From: Verrucomicrobiota bacterium
Lineage (GTDB): Bacteria; Verrucomicrobiota; Verrucomicrobiia; Verrucomicrobiales; DEV007
Reading direction: 5' to 3'
Length of the DNA: 43,369 nucleotides
NCBI GenBank assembly: GCA_963205275.1
Contig: CAUJIH010000033.1
Coordinates: 1 to 43,369 of the forward strand
This document shows positions 36,819-43,369 of the stretch, piece by piece (positions within the stretch are counted from its first letter, which is position 1; every line of letters starts with the position of its first letter). The position numbers were made by a program, and so were the translations under genes. The notes beneath the pieces are model-generated. The model saw nothing but the letters and a program-made list of their open reading frames with translations. It had not been told where the DNA came from and made no database searches.

Positions 36819-37094
36819 TTATTCGACGACTTTGGGGAGACGAAACTGCTCTTGGGTGACCGAGGGTGAATTCATCAATACCTCTTCGAGAGAAAGAGCG
36901 CCGTCACGGGCTTCATCAGGTCTCATCACATCGAAAATTTCCACAGCGTGCGAGGTCGGATGTATGTCATCCAGATCGAGTTCGGTCAGCTTTTCTACGT
37001 ATTGAATCAACTGATCGATTTGGGTCTGATAGCGCAAAATTTCTTCCGAATTTAGCTCGATTCTGGCCAGTCTTGCGATGTGACGAATATCCAT
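36819..37094 (-). CDS. gatC: Aspartyl/glutamyl-tRNA amidotransferase subunit C
   Basis: This small stabilising subunit of GatCAB wraps around the GatA-GatB interface. The 91-residue product starts MDIRHIARLARIELNSEE, the canonical GatC opening. It continues IDQLIQYVEKLTELDLDDIHPTSHA and ends MRPDEA...RLPKVVE as the family does. The frame is open to 37136, but homology sets the start at 37094. It lies between the tandem Lrp-like gene (14-bp gap) and gatA (46-bp gap), so the three form an operon. Confidence 0.95.
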   Translation of the reverse strand: MDIRHIARLARIELNSEEILRYQTQIDQLIQYVEKLTELDLDDIHPTSHAVEIFDVMRPDEARDGALSLEEVLMNSPSVTQEQFRLPKVVE

Positions 37095-37108
37095 GTGTAA
37101 GGGGAGGA

Positions 37109-38242
37109 TTAAAGCACACAGCCAGAGTCTTTCCATTTTTCATGGAAGGTTCGATACACTTTGGGAGAAATCTCTGATGGTTTGATCTCGCTGCGTCCGC
37201 CCCAGAAAACGTTGGTATAGAGTACGGGAATTCCAACCTTTTCAAGATGGGCATCGATCGCTGCCTTATGTTCGAGAACTCGCTCCCGATCTGTGCCGTG
37301 GATGACGCCCATGATATTCACTCCGCCAAATTGCGGGCCTCCTTCGCGCCAGTAGCAGTGCGTCATGATTACATGGCGTCCTACTTCACTACCGGCCCGC
37401 TGCTGCATTCCCTCTGGGACTTTCCAGTGGAAGAGTGCATTGAAGCGGGTGACTCGCTGGCCGGATTGACTTGGCTTGACGTGTTCCAGGAAGGTGGAAA
37501 AACGACCGATGACCTTTTTCTCGTTCAGCCTTTCAGCGATCTGGAAGAATTTCTCGAGATCCATGTTAATCGCCTTCGCTCTCTCAGTCCAAGGTTCTTC
37601 GGCGATCTCCTCCGGAGTCAATTCATCCTTGAGTGCGAGCAGAACATCCCATTCATCGGGAGTTAGCTCGACCTGGGTCGTGGTGGTCATCTCTGCCGGC
37701 TCGTCAGCGAGTTCCCCCGGCTCCATCGATTTGCGACGGACATGACCGACGCCTAGGGCGAAGATCCCGTTCGCTGGCATCAGAATGAATTCTTTTGCTC
37801 CGGTGATGCGACGAAGGACTTCAGCATGCTCTTCCAGAGACTCTCCCTGTGGGACTTTGAGGGTGGTCCACAGGCGGTATTCGCTGCCGGAGATCGTCCG
37901 ATCTGTGGAGCGAGTCACGACATGACCGGAAAAGGGGTCTTCGCGAAACATGAAATCGAAGGTAGCATCGACTTTGTCAGGAGCTGTCCGCCAAGCGACG
38001 AGAGCGCCGTGGGCGAGCTTGGTGGCGAGTAGTGTCTGGCGGACTCGCCGAATGACGCCGCCCTTCAGCATGGTACGGATGCGGGCCGTGACGGTCGTAA
38101 CATCCACTCCGCTCTTTTCGGCGATAAATCGGAAAGGGTAGCGCTGAAAGCCCTTCACGAGATCTTCGGACACAGCGAGGATGCGGGCATTGACCGGATC
38201 GTCGTGTTCAATAGGGAGAATAGTAGAAGAAATATCGCTCAT
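37109..38242 (-). CDS. Tandem Lrp/AsnC-type protein resembling fused siroheme decarboxylase subunits (AhbA-AhbB)
   Basis: The 377-residue chain repeats an Lrp/AsnC-like module. Half 1 has a winged-helix part (FRFIAEKSGVDVTTVTARI, LKGGVIRRVRQTLLATKL) and an alpha/beta part ending SGSEYRLWTTLKVPQG. Half 2 has LTPDEWDVLLALKDELTP, KKVIGRFSTFLEH, HVIMTHCYWREGGPQFGG and NIMGVIHGTDRERV. The 'THCY...MGVIHG' arrangement matches AhbB/NirG-type siroheme decarboxylases, which are usually separate AhbA and AhbB or NirD-L fusions. It could act in an alternative haem pathway or as a transcription factor. No other ahb genes are in the window. I chose ATG 38242; ATG 38254 is possible. It heads the gatC-gatA operon. 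Confidence 0.72.
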   Translation of the reverse strand: MSDISSTILPIEHDDPVNARILAVSEDLVKGFQRYPFRFIAEKSGVDVTTVTARIRTMLKGGVIRRVRQTLLATKLAHGALVAWRTAPDKVDATFDFMFREDPFSGHVVTRSTDRTISGSEYRLWTTLKVPQGESLEEHAEVLRRITGAKEFILMPANGIFALGVGHVRRKSMEPGELADEPAEMTTTTQVELTPDEWDVLLALKDELTPEEIAEEPWTERAKAINMDLEKFFQIAERLNEKKVIGRFSTFLEHVKPSQSGQRVTRFNALFHWKVPEGMQQRAGSEVGRHVIMTHCYWREGGPQFGGVNIMGVIHGTDRERVLEHKAAIDAHLEKVGIPVLYTNVFWGGRSEIKPSEISPKVYRTFHEKWKDSGCVL

Positions 38243-38323
38243 AGAGCGCAACATAGACACGCTGAGACAGATCAGGCAAGTTTGAGTTGGATGAAGAGGC
38301 TGTTTTGCGCAACTTTGCGACAA

Positions 38324-39235
38324 ATGAACGTGGAGACGATTGATTTGAAATTTCAGGGAGTGACCGGAGGGATCGCAGCTTTCCTCATCCGGACGGAGGA
38401 GGGTTGTCTACTGATCGAGACAGGGCCAGAATCAACTCTGCCGGTGCTGCTGGCAGAGCTAGAGATACGAGGGTTAGCTCCGGAAGATCTCCGGGCGATC
38501 TTCGTTACCCATATCCATCTGGATCACGCCGGGGCGGCGGGATGGTTCGCTGCGAAGGGCGTTCCCGTCTATGTTCATCGTCGCGGAGCGCGGCATCTAA
38601 TCGATCCTGGGCGACTTCTGGCGAGTGCCCGGTCCGTATATGCGGATCGCTTTGATGCTCTCTGGGGAGGCGTGACTCATGCCCCTGCGGAGAGAATTCA
38701 TGTCTTGGAAGATGGGGATCGGGTGAAGATCGCGGGAATCGAGCTGATAGCGCATGACACTCCTGGCCATGCGTTCCACCATCATGTCTACCAAATCGGG
38801 TCAGATGTCTTCGCCGGAGACGCTGCCGGTGCGTGGCTGGGCGGCAGCGATTACGTTTCATTGACATCCGCGCCGCCACAATTTCATCTGGAGTACACGT
38901 TGGCGAGTATCGGAAAGATTGCGGACTTGCATCCTGAGAGACTGTTCCTGACGCACTTTGATACGGTGTTAGACCCTCCAGAGCATCTGGCAGCTTATGA
39001 GGAAGTGGTTCGCCTGAGCGCAGAATTCATTCACCAGCGCATGAATGAGGGGTTAGAGGGAGATGCTTTGGCCGTGGCTTACGAGGCGTATCAGCTCGAG
39101 CGTGCCTTCCGGCAGCAGGTGTCTCCTGCTCGGTGGATGGACTATCAAGCGATCAACGGCACGGAAATGTGCGCGGAGGGCATTCGCATGTATTGGGAGT
39201 CCCGATTTGCGGACTCTGGAGGGAAGGAGACATAA
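38324..39235 (+). CDS. MBL-fold metallo-hydrolase
   Basis: This is a metallo-beta-lactamase-fold hydrolase of 303 residues. The zinc motif is FVTHIHLDHAGAA (HxHxDH), followed by DTPGHAFHHHVY (third-site His), FAGDAAGAW (bridging Asp) and FLTHFDTV (last His). The order and spacing resemble the glyoxalase-II/ribonuclease-Z-like branch with a C-terminal helical extension; substrate unknown. The start at ATG 38324 follows homology (VETIDLKFQGVTGGIAAFLI). The frame opens earlier, at 38204, but that part overlaps the divergent Lrp-like gene and is not conserved-looking. A palindrome TTGCGCAA (38305-38312) sits 11 bases before the ATG in the divergent promoter region. Confidence 0.88.
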   Translation: MNVETIDLKFQGVTGGIAAFLIRTEEGCLLIETGPESTLPVLLAELEIRGLAPEDLRAIFVTHIHLDHAGAAGWFAAKGVPVYVHRRGARHLIDPGRLLASARSVYADRFDALWGGVTHAPAERIHVLEDGDRVKIAGIELIAHDTPGHAFHHHVYQIGSDVFAGDAAGAWLGGSDYVSLTSAPPQFHLEYTLASIGKIADLHPERLFLTHFDTVLDPPEHLAAYEEVVRLSAEFIHQRMNEGLEGDALAVAYEAYQLERAFRQQVSPARWMDYQAINGTEMCAEGIRMYWESRFADSGGKET

Positions 39236-39288
39236 GTTGCGCTTCCTTCTGAGTTTCGATACATTCCCTGAACGCTCCGATCTATGTT

Positions 39289-40125
39289 ATGAAGTCTTTC
39301 CCTTTCCGAATCCGGGTGCTCCTGACGCTCGCCGTCTCCCTCTGTGCTCCGTGGGCGACCGTGATTGCACAGGATTCGACCGCTCCCGCGACGAAGGGTG
39401 GTGCGAGTTCTGCCGAGCCATCGACGGTGAAGCCATCGGAAAAGGCGGATGGACCGACGGCTGAGACGCTGTCGGGTCGCCCCGTCGCCTATGGGGAGCT
39501 GGCTCGCCTCCCCTACGCACAGCTCCTGAAAATCGCGCAGAGCGATGCCCATGCGAAGCCAGATGCGAAAAGCTACAAGCTGCGCATCCAGAGCCACAAC
39601 CCTGACGTGAAGTCGAAGGATATCCAGCTCTATCTCGACGTGAAGGATAAGCCTATCGTGATCCCGGTGGACAATGACGGCTTTATCGAAGTCCCTCACA
39701 CAGCGGTGCTGGCGGCGGAGAATCCCGATCTGGTGGCTAATCAACCGCGAGGGTCACTGAATATCTTCGTCGATCTGGAGATTCCTCGCGTTTCTCCCCC
39801 GGCGATTAAGGAGGGTAAAGTCGCTTATCAGGAGCTGTTCCGCCCTTTAATGGAGATTCAGAATGAGATGCGAAAGGTGGATCCTTCGTTCGGCCTTTCC
39901 GGGCAGCAGCAGTTCGTGCTGGAGATCGAGACAGGGGACCAACCGATCAAGATTACACGCGCTTTCGGTGCCCGCACGTATCGACCCAACGCACGAGGAA
40001 AAATCTACATGATCATGGAATCGTATCTCTACGAGGAAAATCCTCAGGTAGAAGTCCCGGATCATGCGAAGATGAACGTGCTACCCGCTTCGCCGGAGGA
40101 AATCGAGGATATTCGTTCGCGGTAA
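39289..40125 (+). CDS. Secreted protein of unknown function
   Basis: The 278-residue product has a signal peptide (RVLLTLAVSLCAPWATVIA), then about 35 residues of Ser/Pro/Lys-rich linker. The compact domain has blocks YGELARLPYAQLLKIAQ, DVKSKDIQLYLDVKDKPI, IEVPHTAVLAAENPDLVANQ and PRGSLNIFVDLEIP. The pattern '...ENPxLxxNQPKGSL' is one I have seen in uncharacterised proteobacterial periplasmic proteins (possibly DUF2987-like), but I cannot confirm it. The second half (LFRPLMEIQNEMRK, FVLEIETGDQPIKI) looks like a repeat of strand-rich sequence. It converges on der with a 41-bp gap that contains an 8-bp repeat (GCGGTAAT twice, 40119-40139). No function can be assigned. Confidence 0.7.
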   Translation: MKSFPFRIRVLLTLAVSLCAPWATVIAQDSTAPATKGGASSAEPSTVKPSEKADGPTAETLSGRPVAYGELARLPYAQLLKIAQSDAHAKPDAKSYKLRIQSHNPDVKSKDIQLYLDVKDKPIVIPVDNDGFIEVPHTAVLAAENPDLVANQPRGSLNIFVDLEIPRVSPPAIKEGKVAYQELFRPLMEIQNEMRKVDPSFGLSGQQQFVLEIETGDQPIKITRAFGARTYRPNARGKIYMIMESYLYEENPQVEVPDHAKMNVLPASPEEIEDIRSR

Positions 40126-40166
40126 TATCCTGCGGTAATGTTCTTGCAGAGAAGATCGAGTGTCAG

Positions 40167-41699
40167 CTATGCGCCTCGTCTGCCTCCGCGTCCTTGGAGC
40201 TTCCGAGGATTGATCTTTCCTTTGGCGATTCGCTTCTTCGGAGCGGTAGATACTTTGCTTGCACGCTTTCTTGGTGCCGAATCTTCCGCTTCCTTCGGCT
40301 TCGCTTTCGCCTTGGGGCGTGGTTCGGAGACTCGAGATTTCGCTGTGAAGAGAAAGGGGAGTCCCTCCATCGGATAGGAGGCTCGAATTTGCCCTTCCAG
40401 AAAGCGTTCGTAAGTCTGGGTCATCAGGCGAGCGTCGTTGACGAAGAGAAAATATTCGGGCACTGGAATTAAACCTGGATCATCTTCGCGGCGTTGGGTG
40501 GCATAGAGCAGTTTGAGCCTCTTTCCGAACCGAGCCGGAGGCGGATTTCGTGCGATGGCGTTCTGCAGGAGACGATTCAGACTAGAGGTAGGCACAGGTT
40601 CTCGCGATGCCATGACAATTTTGTCGATCGCCTCGAAGATTTTTCCGAGATGATCCCGATGTTTCGCCGATACGGCGACTTTAGGTGCATAAGGCAGGAA
40701 GAACAGATCGCTGCCGAGTTCCTCGCGAAAGTGTTCGATGCGATCTCGGTATTGGGCGTCGGGATGATAGAGGTCGAACTTGTTGAGGACCACGATGCAG
40801 GGCTTTCTGGATTCGATCACTACGCTGGCGATGCGCTGATCCTGCGAAGTCACGCCGGAGGAGGCGTCGATGACTAGCAGACAGACATCCGAGCGCCGGA
40901 TCGCCTTTTCCGAGCGCATGACGGAGAAAATCTCGACCGATGTGTCGCGTCGCGTTCGCTTTCGAATTCCAGCGGTATCGATCAGCAAGTAAGGCTTTCC
41001 ATCCCGCTCATAGGCGAGGTCTAGAGCATCGCGCGTGGTTCCGGCCACGTCTGAGACAATGGCTCGCTGGTCTTTGAGAATAGCATTGACTAGGGAGGAT
41101 TTTCCGACGTTGGGACGCCCCACGATGGAGAGCTTCAGCGGTAGTTCCTCGTCTTCCTCTTCGTCCGTGGTGGAGTCAGCAAAGCCGAGAGAGGCGAGCT
41201 GATCGGCGATCATGTCTGACAGCTCGCCGAAGTTCCGCCCGTGCGCAGCTGATATATCGGTCTGGCTCTCGAATCCAAGTTCGGAGAACTCTGTAGTGAA
41301 TGGATCAGTCTTCTCCGTATCGACCTTGTTCGCCAGCAGGAGGACGGGTTTGGCCATGCCGCGCAGTAGTCTCGCGATCTCGAGATCCGCTGGCTGCACT
41401 CCCTCGCGTGCATCGACGGCGAAGAGAATGAGATCAGAAATCTCGATGGCGATTTCGGCCTCGATTCGGATGCGCTCGGAAAAGTCATCGTCCAGATTGG
41501 CTCCGATTCCACCGGTATCGACCAGTTCATAAGGAATCTCAGCTCGCTTTACGAGAGAGGTGATTCGGTCGCGAGTGACGCCAGGCTCGTCGTGGACGAT
41601 GGAGATCCGACGACCGACGAGTCGGTTAAAGATCGCCGACTTGCCGACATTGGGACGACCAACGATGGCGAGACGGGGGAGGCGACGAGGCTGGTGCAT
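40167..41699 (-). CDS. der: Ribosome-associated GTPase Der (EngA), extended C-terminus
   Basis: This essential 50S-assembly GTPase has two tandem G-domains. Domain 1 contains GRPNVGKSAIFNRL, GVTRDR, LVDTGG, LLANKVDTEK and ISAAHG. Domain 2 contains GRPNVGKSSLVNAIL, GTTRDA, LIDTAGIRKR, VVLNKFD and VSAKHRDH, followed by the KH-like domain (PPARFGKRLKLLYATQ, YFLFVNDARLM, FLEGQIRASYPMEGLPF). The family normally ends about 10-20 residues after GLPF. Here about 60 additional residues are Lys/Arg/Pro/Ala-rich with two basic clusters, probably an RNA-binding tail. It follows the small membrane-protein gene by 76 bp. Confidence 0.97.
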   Translation of the reverse strand: MHQPRRLPRLAIVGRPNVGKSAIFNRLVGRRISIVHDEPGVTRDRITSLVKRAEIPYELVDTGGIGANLDDDFSERIRIEAEIAIEISDLILFAVDAREGVQPADLEIARLLRGMAKPVLLLANKVDTEKTDPFTTEFSELGFESQTDISAAHGRNFGELSDMIADQLASLGFADSTTDEEEDEELPLKLSIVGRPNVGKSSLVNAILKDQRAIVSDVAGTTRDALDLAYERDGKPYLLIDTAGIRKRTRRDTSVEIFSVMRSEKAIRRSDVCLLVIDASSGVTSQDQRIASVVIESRKPCIVVLNKFDLYHPDAQYRDRIEHFREELGSDLFFLPYAPKVAVSAKHRDHLGKIFEAIDKIVMASREPVPTSSLNRLLQNAIARNPPPARFGKRLKLLYATQRREDDPGLIPVPEYFLFVNDARLMTQTYERFLEGQIRASYPMEGLPFLFTAKSRVSEPRPKAKAKPKEAEDSAPRKRASKVSTAPKKRIAKGKINPRKLQGRGGRRGA

Positions 41700-41717
41700 C
41701 GGAATTCAGGTCAAAGG

Positions 41718-41741
41718 GCGAGTGGAAGAGCGAGTGGAAGA
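41718..41741. repeat. 12-bp tandem duplication upstream of der
   Basis: GCGAGTGGAAGA is repeated head to tail (41718-41729, 41730-41741) and followed by a partial third copy (GCGA). It lies in the short der leader region, about 20 bases before the ATG on the minus strand. Confidence 0.9.
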
Positions 41742-41775
41742 GCGAAATATTTAAAAGTGGAGAGCGTAGAACAAT

Positions 41776-42378
41776 TCACTCCCCACGATTCTCGTCAACG
41801 GGACTCTTTTCAGAGTCTTCATCGTTCGCTCCCCAGCTTCTAGGCGCTTCTTCCTTCGCACGGATGCGGAGGAATGCGACAAAAAAGAGAACGAGTAAGC
41901 CGAAGGCTCCCCCTGCGATCTGCCAGAAATTCACCGAACGTCGTGCGAATAATGGATAGATGCGCTGAGCGCCGTCATCTAGAATTTCAATTCCATCAGG
42001 ACGAACGGGTTCGAATTCCCCTTGTTTCTGTCGGACTAGCCAAGCTCGGAATCGTGTGCCATCGGCGGGAATTACTTGGTCCCCTTCAGCTCCCGATGCG
42101 GAAATTTCACGCCAGCATCGAAGGTCGAGTAAGCTCGCCCCTCGAATTGCATCGTGTCCTTTCTCGACAGACTCGACTTTGACTTTCAGTCGGACGTAGT
42201 AAAAGTCAGAATTGACTTTCCGCTGCTGAATTGAGCGAGAGTCATCGACCGTACCCACAATTACTGCATCGGCAGAAGCGCGTGAGGTGGCATCTGGAGG
42301 CTCCGTTGATTGGGCTGTGATGGAGAGCAGCGGGACTACCAGTAGAAACGTAAAAACAGACCGATGCGCATTTTTCAT
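41776..42378 (-). CDS. Membrane-anchored exported protein, unknown function
   Basis: It is not recognised. From ATG 42378 the 200-residue product has a signal peptide (SVFTFLLVVPLLSITAQS). A beta-rich domain follows (ADAVIVGTVDDS, FYYVRLKVKVESVEKG, RFRAWLVRQKQGEF), then one transmembrane segment (FWQIAGGAFGLLVLFFVAFL) and a short acidic cytoplasmic tail. The strand pattern 'VGTV...VRLKVxxVxKG' resembles OB/NTR-like modules, but I would not name it. The frame is open to 42492, inside trhO; the signal peptide and the ATGA overlap with the trhO stop set the start. It is translationally coupled to trhO and lies 76 bp upstream of der. Confidence 0.7.
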   Translation of the reverse strand: MKNAHRSVFTFLLVVPLLSITAQSTEPPDATSRASADAVIVGTVDDSRSIQQRKVNSDFYYVRLKVKVESVEKGHDAIRGASLLDLRCWREISASGAEGDQVIPADGTRFRAWLVRQKQGEFEPVRPDGIEILDDGAQRIYPLFARRSVNFWQIAGGAFGLLVLFFVAFLRIRAKEEAPRSWGANDEDSEKSPVDENRGE

Positions 42379-43193
42379 GCCGATTCTGCGGCGGTCACAG
42401 CTTCCCGACAAGTCTCGCCGCAATACAGACCGAAGCTCTCTCGACAGGACGGACAAACGAAAATCTGACGATTGCACTCGGGAAGGCGACAATTCCCGTA
42501 ACGAGGCTCCGGATTACCACAGTGGCGACAGTGGGAGATGATCTGGTGCGTCTCTGTATGATTCACCTCCACGCCCACCCGCTCGTCGAAAACATAACAA
42601 AGGCCGTCGAAGTTTCGTCCTCGCACTTCCGTATCTTTTCCGTATTTGACAATCCCTCCATCGAGTTGGTAGACCGGACCGAAGCCCTGTTTGACCATGT
42701 ATCCGGAAAGCTTTTCGCAGCGGATTCCTCCCGTGCAATAAGTCAGGATGGGGCGATCTCGAAAGTGCTCACCGTTCGCCTCCAGCCATTCGGGAAATTC
42801 ACGGAAATTGTCAATCGGCGGACAGATCGCGCCTTTGAAATGACCGAGGTCGGCCTCATAGCCATTCCGACCGTCGATGATCACGACATCTTCGCGCTCC
42901 ATCGCTTCGAGAAATTCACGCGGGGAGAGTCGCACGCCACTCAGTGCATTCGGATCGATATCGTCCATTTCGGGCAGCCCCAGACGAACGATTTCTGTTC
43001 GATGCTTTACGGAGAGTTTGGGGAAAACATGTCCCTCAGATGGATCGATCTTAAACTCGATTCCCGTCAGCAAGGGATCTTCGCGCAGTGCCACCATATA
43101 GGCCTCGGTAGCGTCCACAGTTCCAGAGACGGTCCCATTCAAGCCTTCTGCTCCGATGATGATGCGTCCGCGTAAATCCAAGCGCTCGCACAA
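42375..43193 (-). CDS. trhO: tRNA uridine 5-hydroxylase-type rhodanese TrhO (YceA), N-terminally incomplete
   Basis: TrhO makes 5-hydroxyuridine at the tRNA wobble position using O2. The fold is clear: GRIIIGAEGLNGTVSGTV, FKIDPSEGHVFPKLSVKHR, IVRLGLPEMDDIDP, VVIIDGRNGYEADLGHFKGA and the rhodanese catalytic loop LTYCTGGIRCEK. NFDGLCYVFDERVG and the C-terminal Cys/His cluster (ISHCRHCGNP, NCRLPECN, VCPSCRESF) follow. Codons upstream of the TTG at 43193 still look homologous (PVEYTDRHREL), but no ATG/GTG/TTG lies among them. The hydrophobic first beta-strand expected in front (like VLLYYKYV) is missing. The 5' end was therefore probably lost at a junction near 43245, or a frameshift hides it. 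It is coupled to the following membrane-protein gene. Confidence 0.88.
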   Translation of the reverse strand: MCERLDLRGRIIIGAEGLNGTVSGTVDATEAYMVALREDPLLTGIEFKIDPSEGHVFPKLSVKHRTEIVRLGLPEMDDIDPNALSGVRLSPREFLEAMEREDVVIIDGRNGYEADLGHFKGAICPPIDNFREFPEWLEANGEHFRDRPILTYCTGGIRCEKLSGYMVKQGFGPVYQLDGGIVKYGKDTEVRGRNFDGLCYVFDERVGVEVNHTETHQIISHCRHCGNPEPRYGNCRLPECNRQIFVCPSCRESFGLYCGETCREAVTAAESA

Positions 43194-43258
43194 CTCTCGG
43201 TGCCGATCCGTATATTCAACGGGATCGGGGCGGTAGCTGTCAAGCGAGTTGACTGTTT

Positions 43259-43369
43259 TTAGGCGGCTTGTTTTTGACGTTTTTCTAGATTTCTGTTGTC
43301 GATTGGGTAGAGATTGACGGAGATCGTTGGGGCGCAGTTCCGGACTTTTTTGGCGATCCAGCGATCAGG
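43259..43369 (-). CDS. C-terminal end of an unidentified protein, cut by the window edge
   Basis: On the minus strand the last 36 codons of a frame enter from the right edge and stop at TAA (43261-43259). The translated end (DRWIAKKVRNCAPTISVNLY, then a basic, Gln/Lys-rich tail ending QKQAA) has a protein-like composition. It ends 65 bases before the first usable trhO start. No family is recognised. Given the truncated trhO next to it, the end of a mobile-element gene is one possibility. Confidence 0.4.
   Translation of the reverse strand, partial: PDRWIAKKVRNCAPTISVNLYPIDNRNLEKRQKQAA

Noticed and set aside
37247..37666. 139-codon plus-strand frame in the Lrp-like gene
   Set aside because: It is a shadow of the tandem Lrp-like coding sequence, with no independent support.
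38305..38312. TTGCGCAA palindrome as a specific operator
   Set aside because: An 8-bp palindrome is expected by chance at this frequency and no second copy was noticed nearby.
40119..40139. GCGGTAAT repeated at the convergent der gap as an attachment site
   Set aside because: The copies are only 8 bp and 5 bases apart, with no integrase or element boundary; local duplication is simpler.
42522..43175. 217-codon plus-strand frame at the right edge
   Set aside because: It is fully antisense to trhO, whose rhodanese and Cys-cluster motifs are unmistakable.

Overview
The window looks like chromosomal DNA of a member of the Planctomycetota-Verrucomicrobiota (PVC) group, more likely Verrucomicrobiota. 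The clues are the DUF1549/DUF1553 + DUF1501 + pre-peptidase (PPC) gene train, a secreted sulfatase, BNR/FG-GAP sialidase-like proteins, many secreted unknowns, and start codons that mostly lack a Shine-Dalgarno sequence. The base composition is moderately GC-rich by eye. No rRNA, tRNA or CRISPR array was recognised. This placement is inference; no marker gene was compared with a database.

Left edge (1-4.1 kb): a secreted BNR-repeat protein, then a YD/RHS-repeat fragment whose core motif breaks off abruptly. Facing it is a stub of a type I secretion exporter (C39-like domain only). This corner looks like a remnant or transfer zone.

4.1-12 kb: a minus-strand sulfatase with a strong terminator and a Tat-type metallophosphoesterase, then a xylose-isomerase-like TIM barrel and a secreted degenerate SNase-fold protein. 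A GlpF-type channel, a NagA-like deacetylase and a DinG-type helicase follow.

12-14.5 kb: a tight three-gene operon of secreted alpha/beta hydrolase, HxxxD acyltransferase and ICMT-like membrane methyltransferase, with a 9-bp inverted repeat just upstream.

14.6-18.1 kb: RidA, a PLP-dependent D-serine-dehydratase/D-threonine-aldolase-type enzyme and an M19 dipeptidase, together suggesting D-amino-acid scavenging. A proline-rich secreted protein lies between them on the other strand.

18.2-30 kb: a minus-strand operon (GntR regulator, FG-GAP/sialidase fusion, NAL-like class I aldolase) diverges from a plus-strand operon. The latter has a three-lobed RidA/chorismatase-like protein, DUF1549/DUF1553, DUF1501, a PPC-domain protein and a GYD protein. 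This is the most unusual part of the window.

30-43.4 kb: mainly housekeeping genes: glnS with a YceD-family gene; ribulokinase and a xylose-reductase-like AKR; gatC/gatA behind a tandem Lrp/siroheme-decarboxylase-like gene; an MBL-fold hydrolase; der; a small membrane protein; and a trhO gene that lacks its N-terminal strand close to the right edge. Several genes here have promoter-like boxes so close to the ATG that leaderless transcription is likely.
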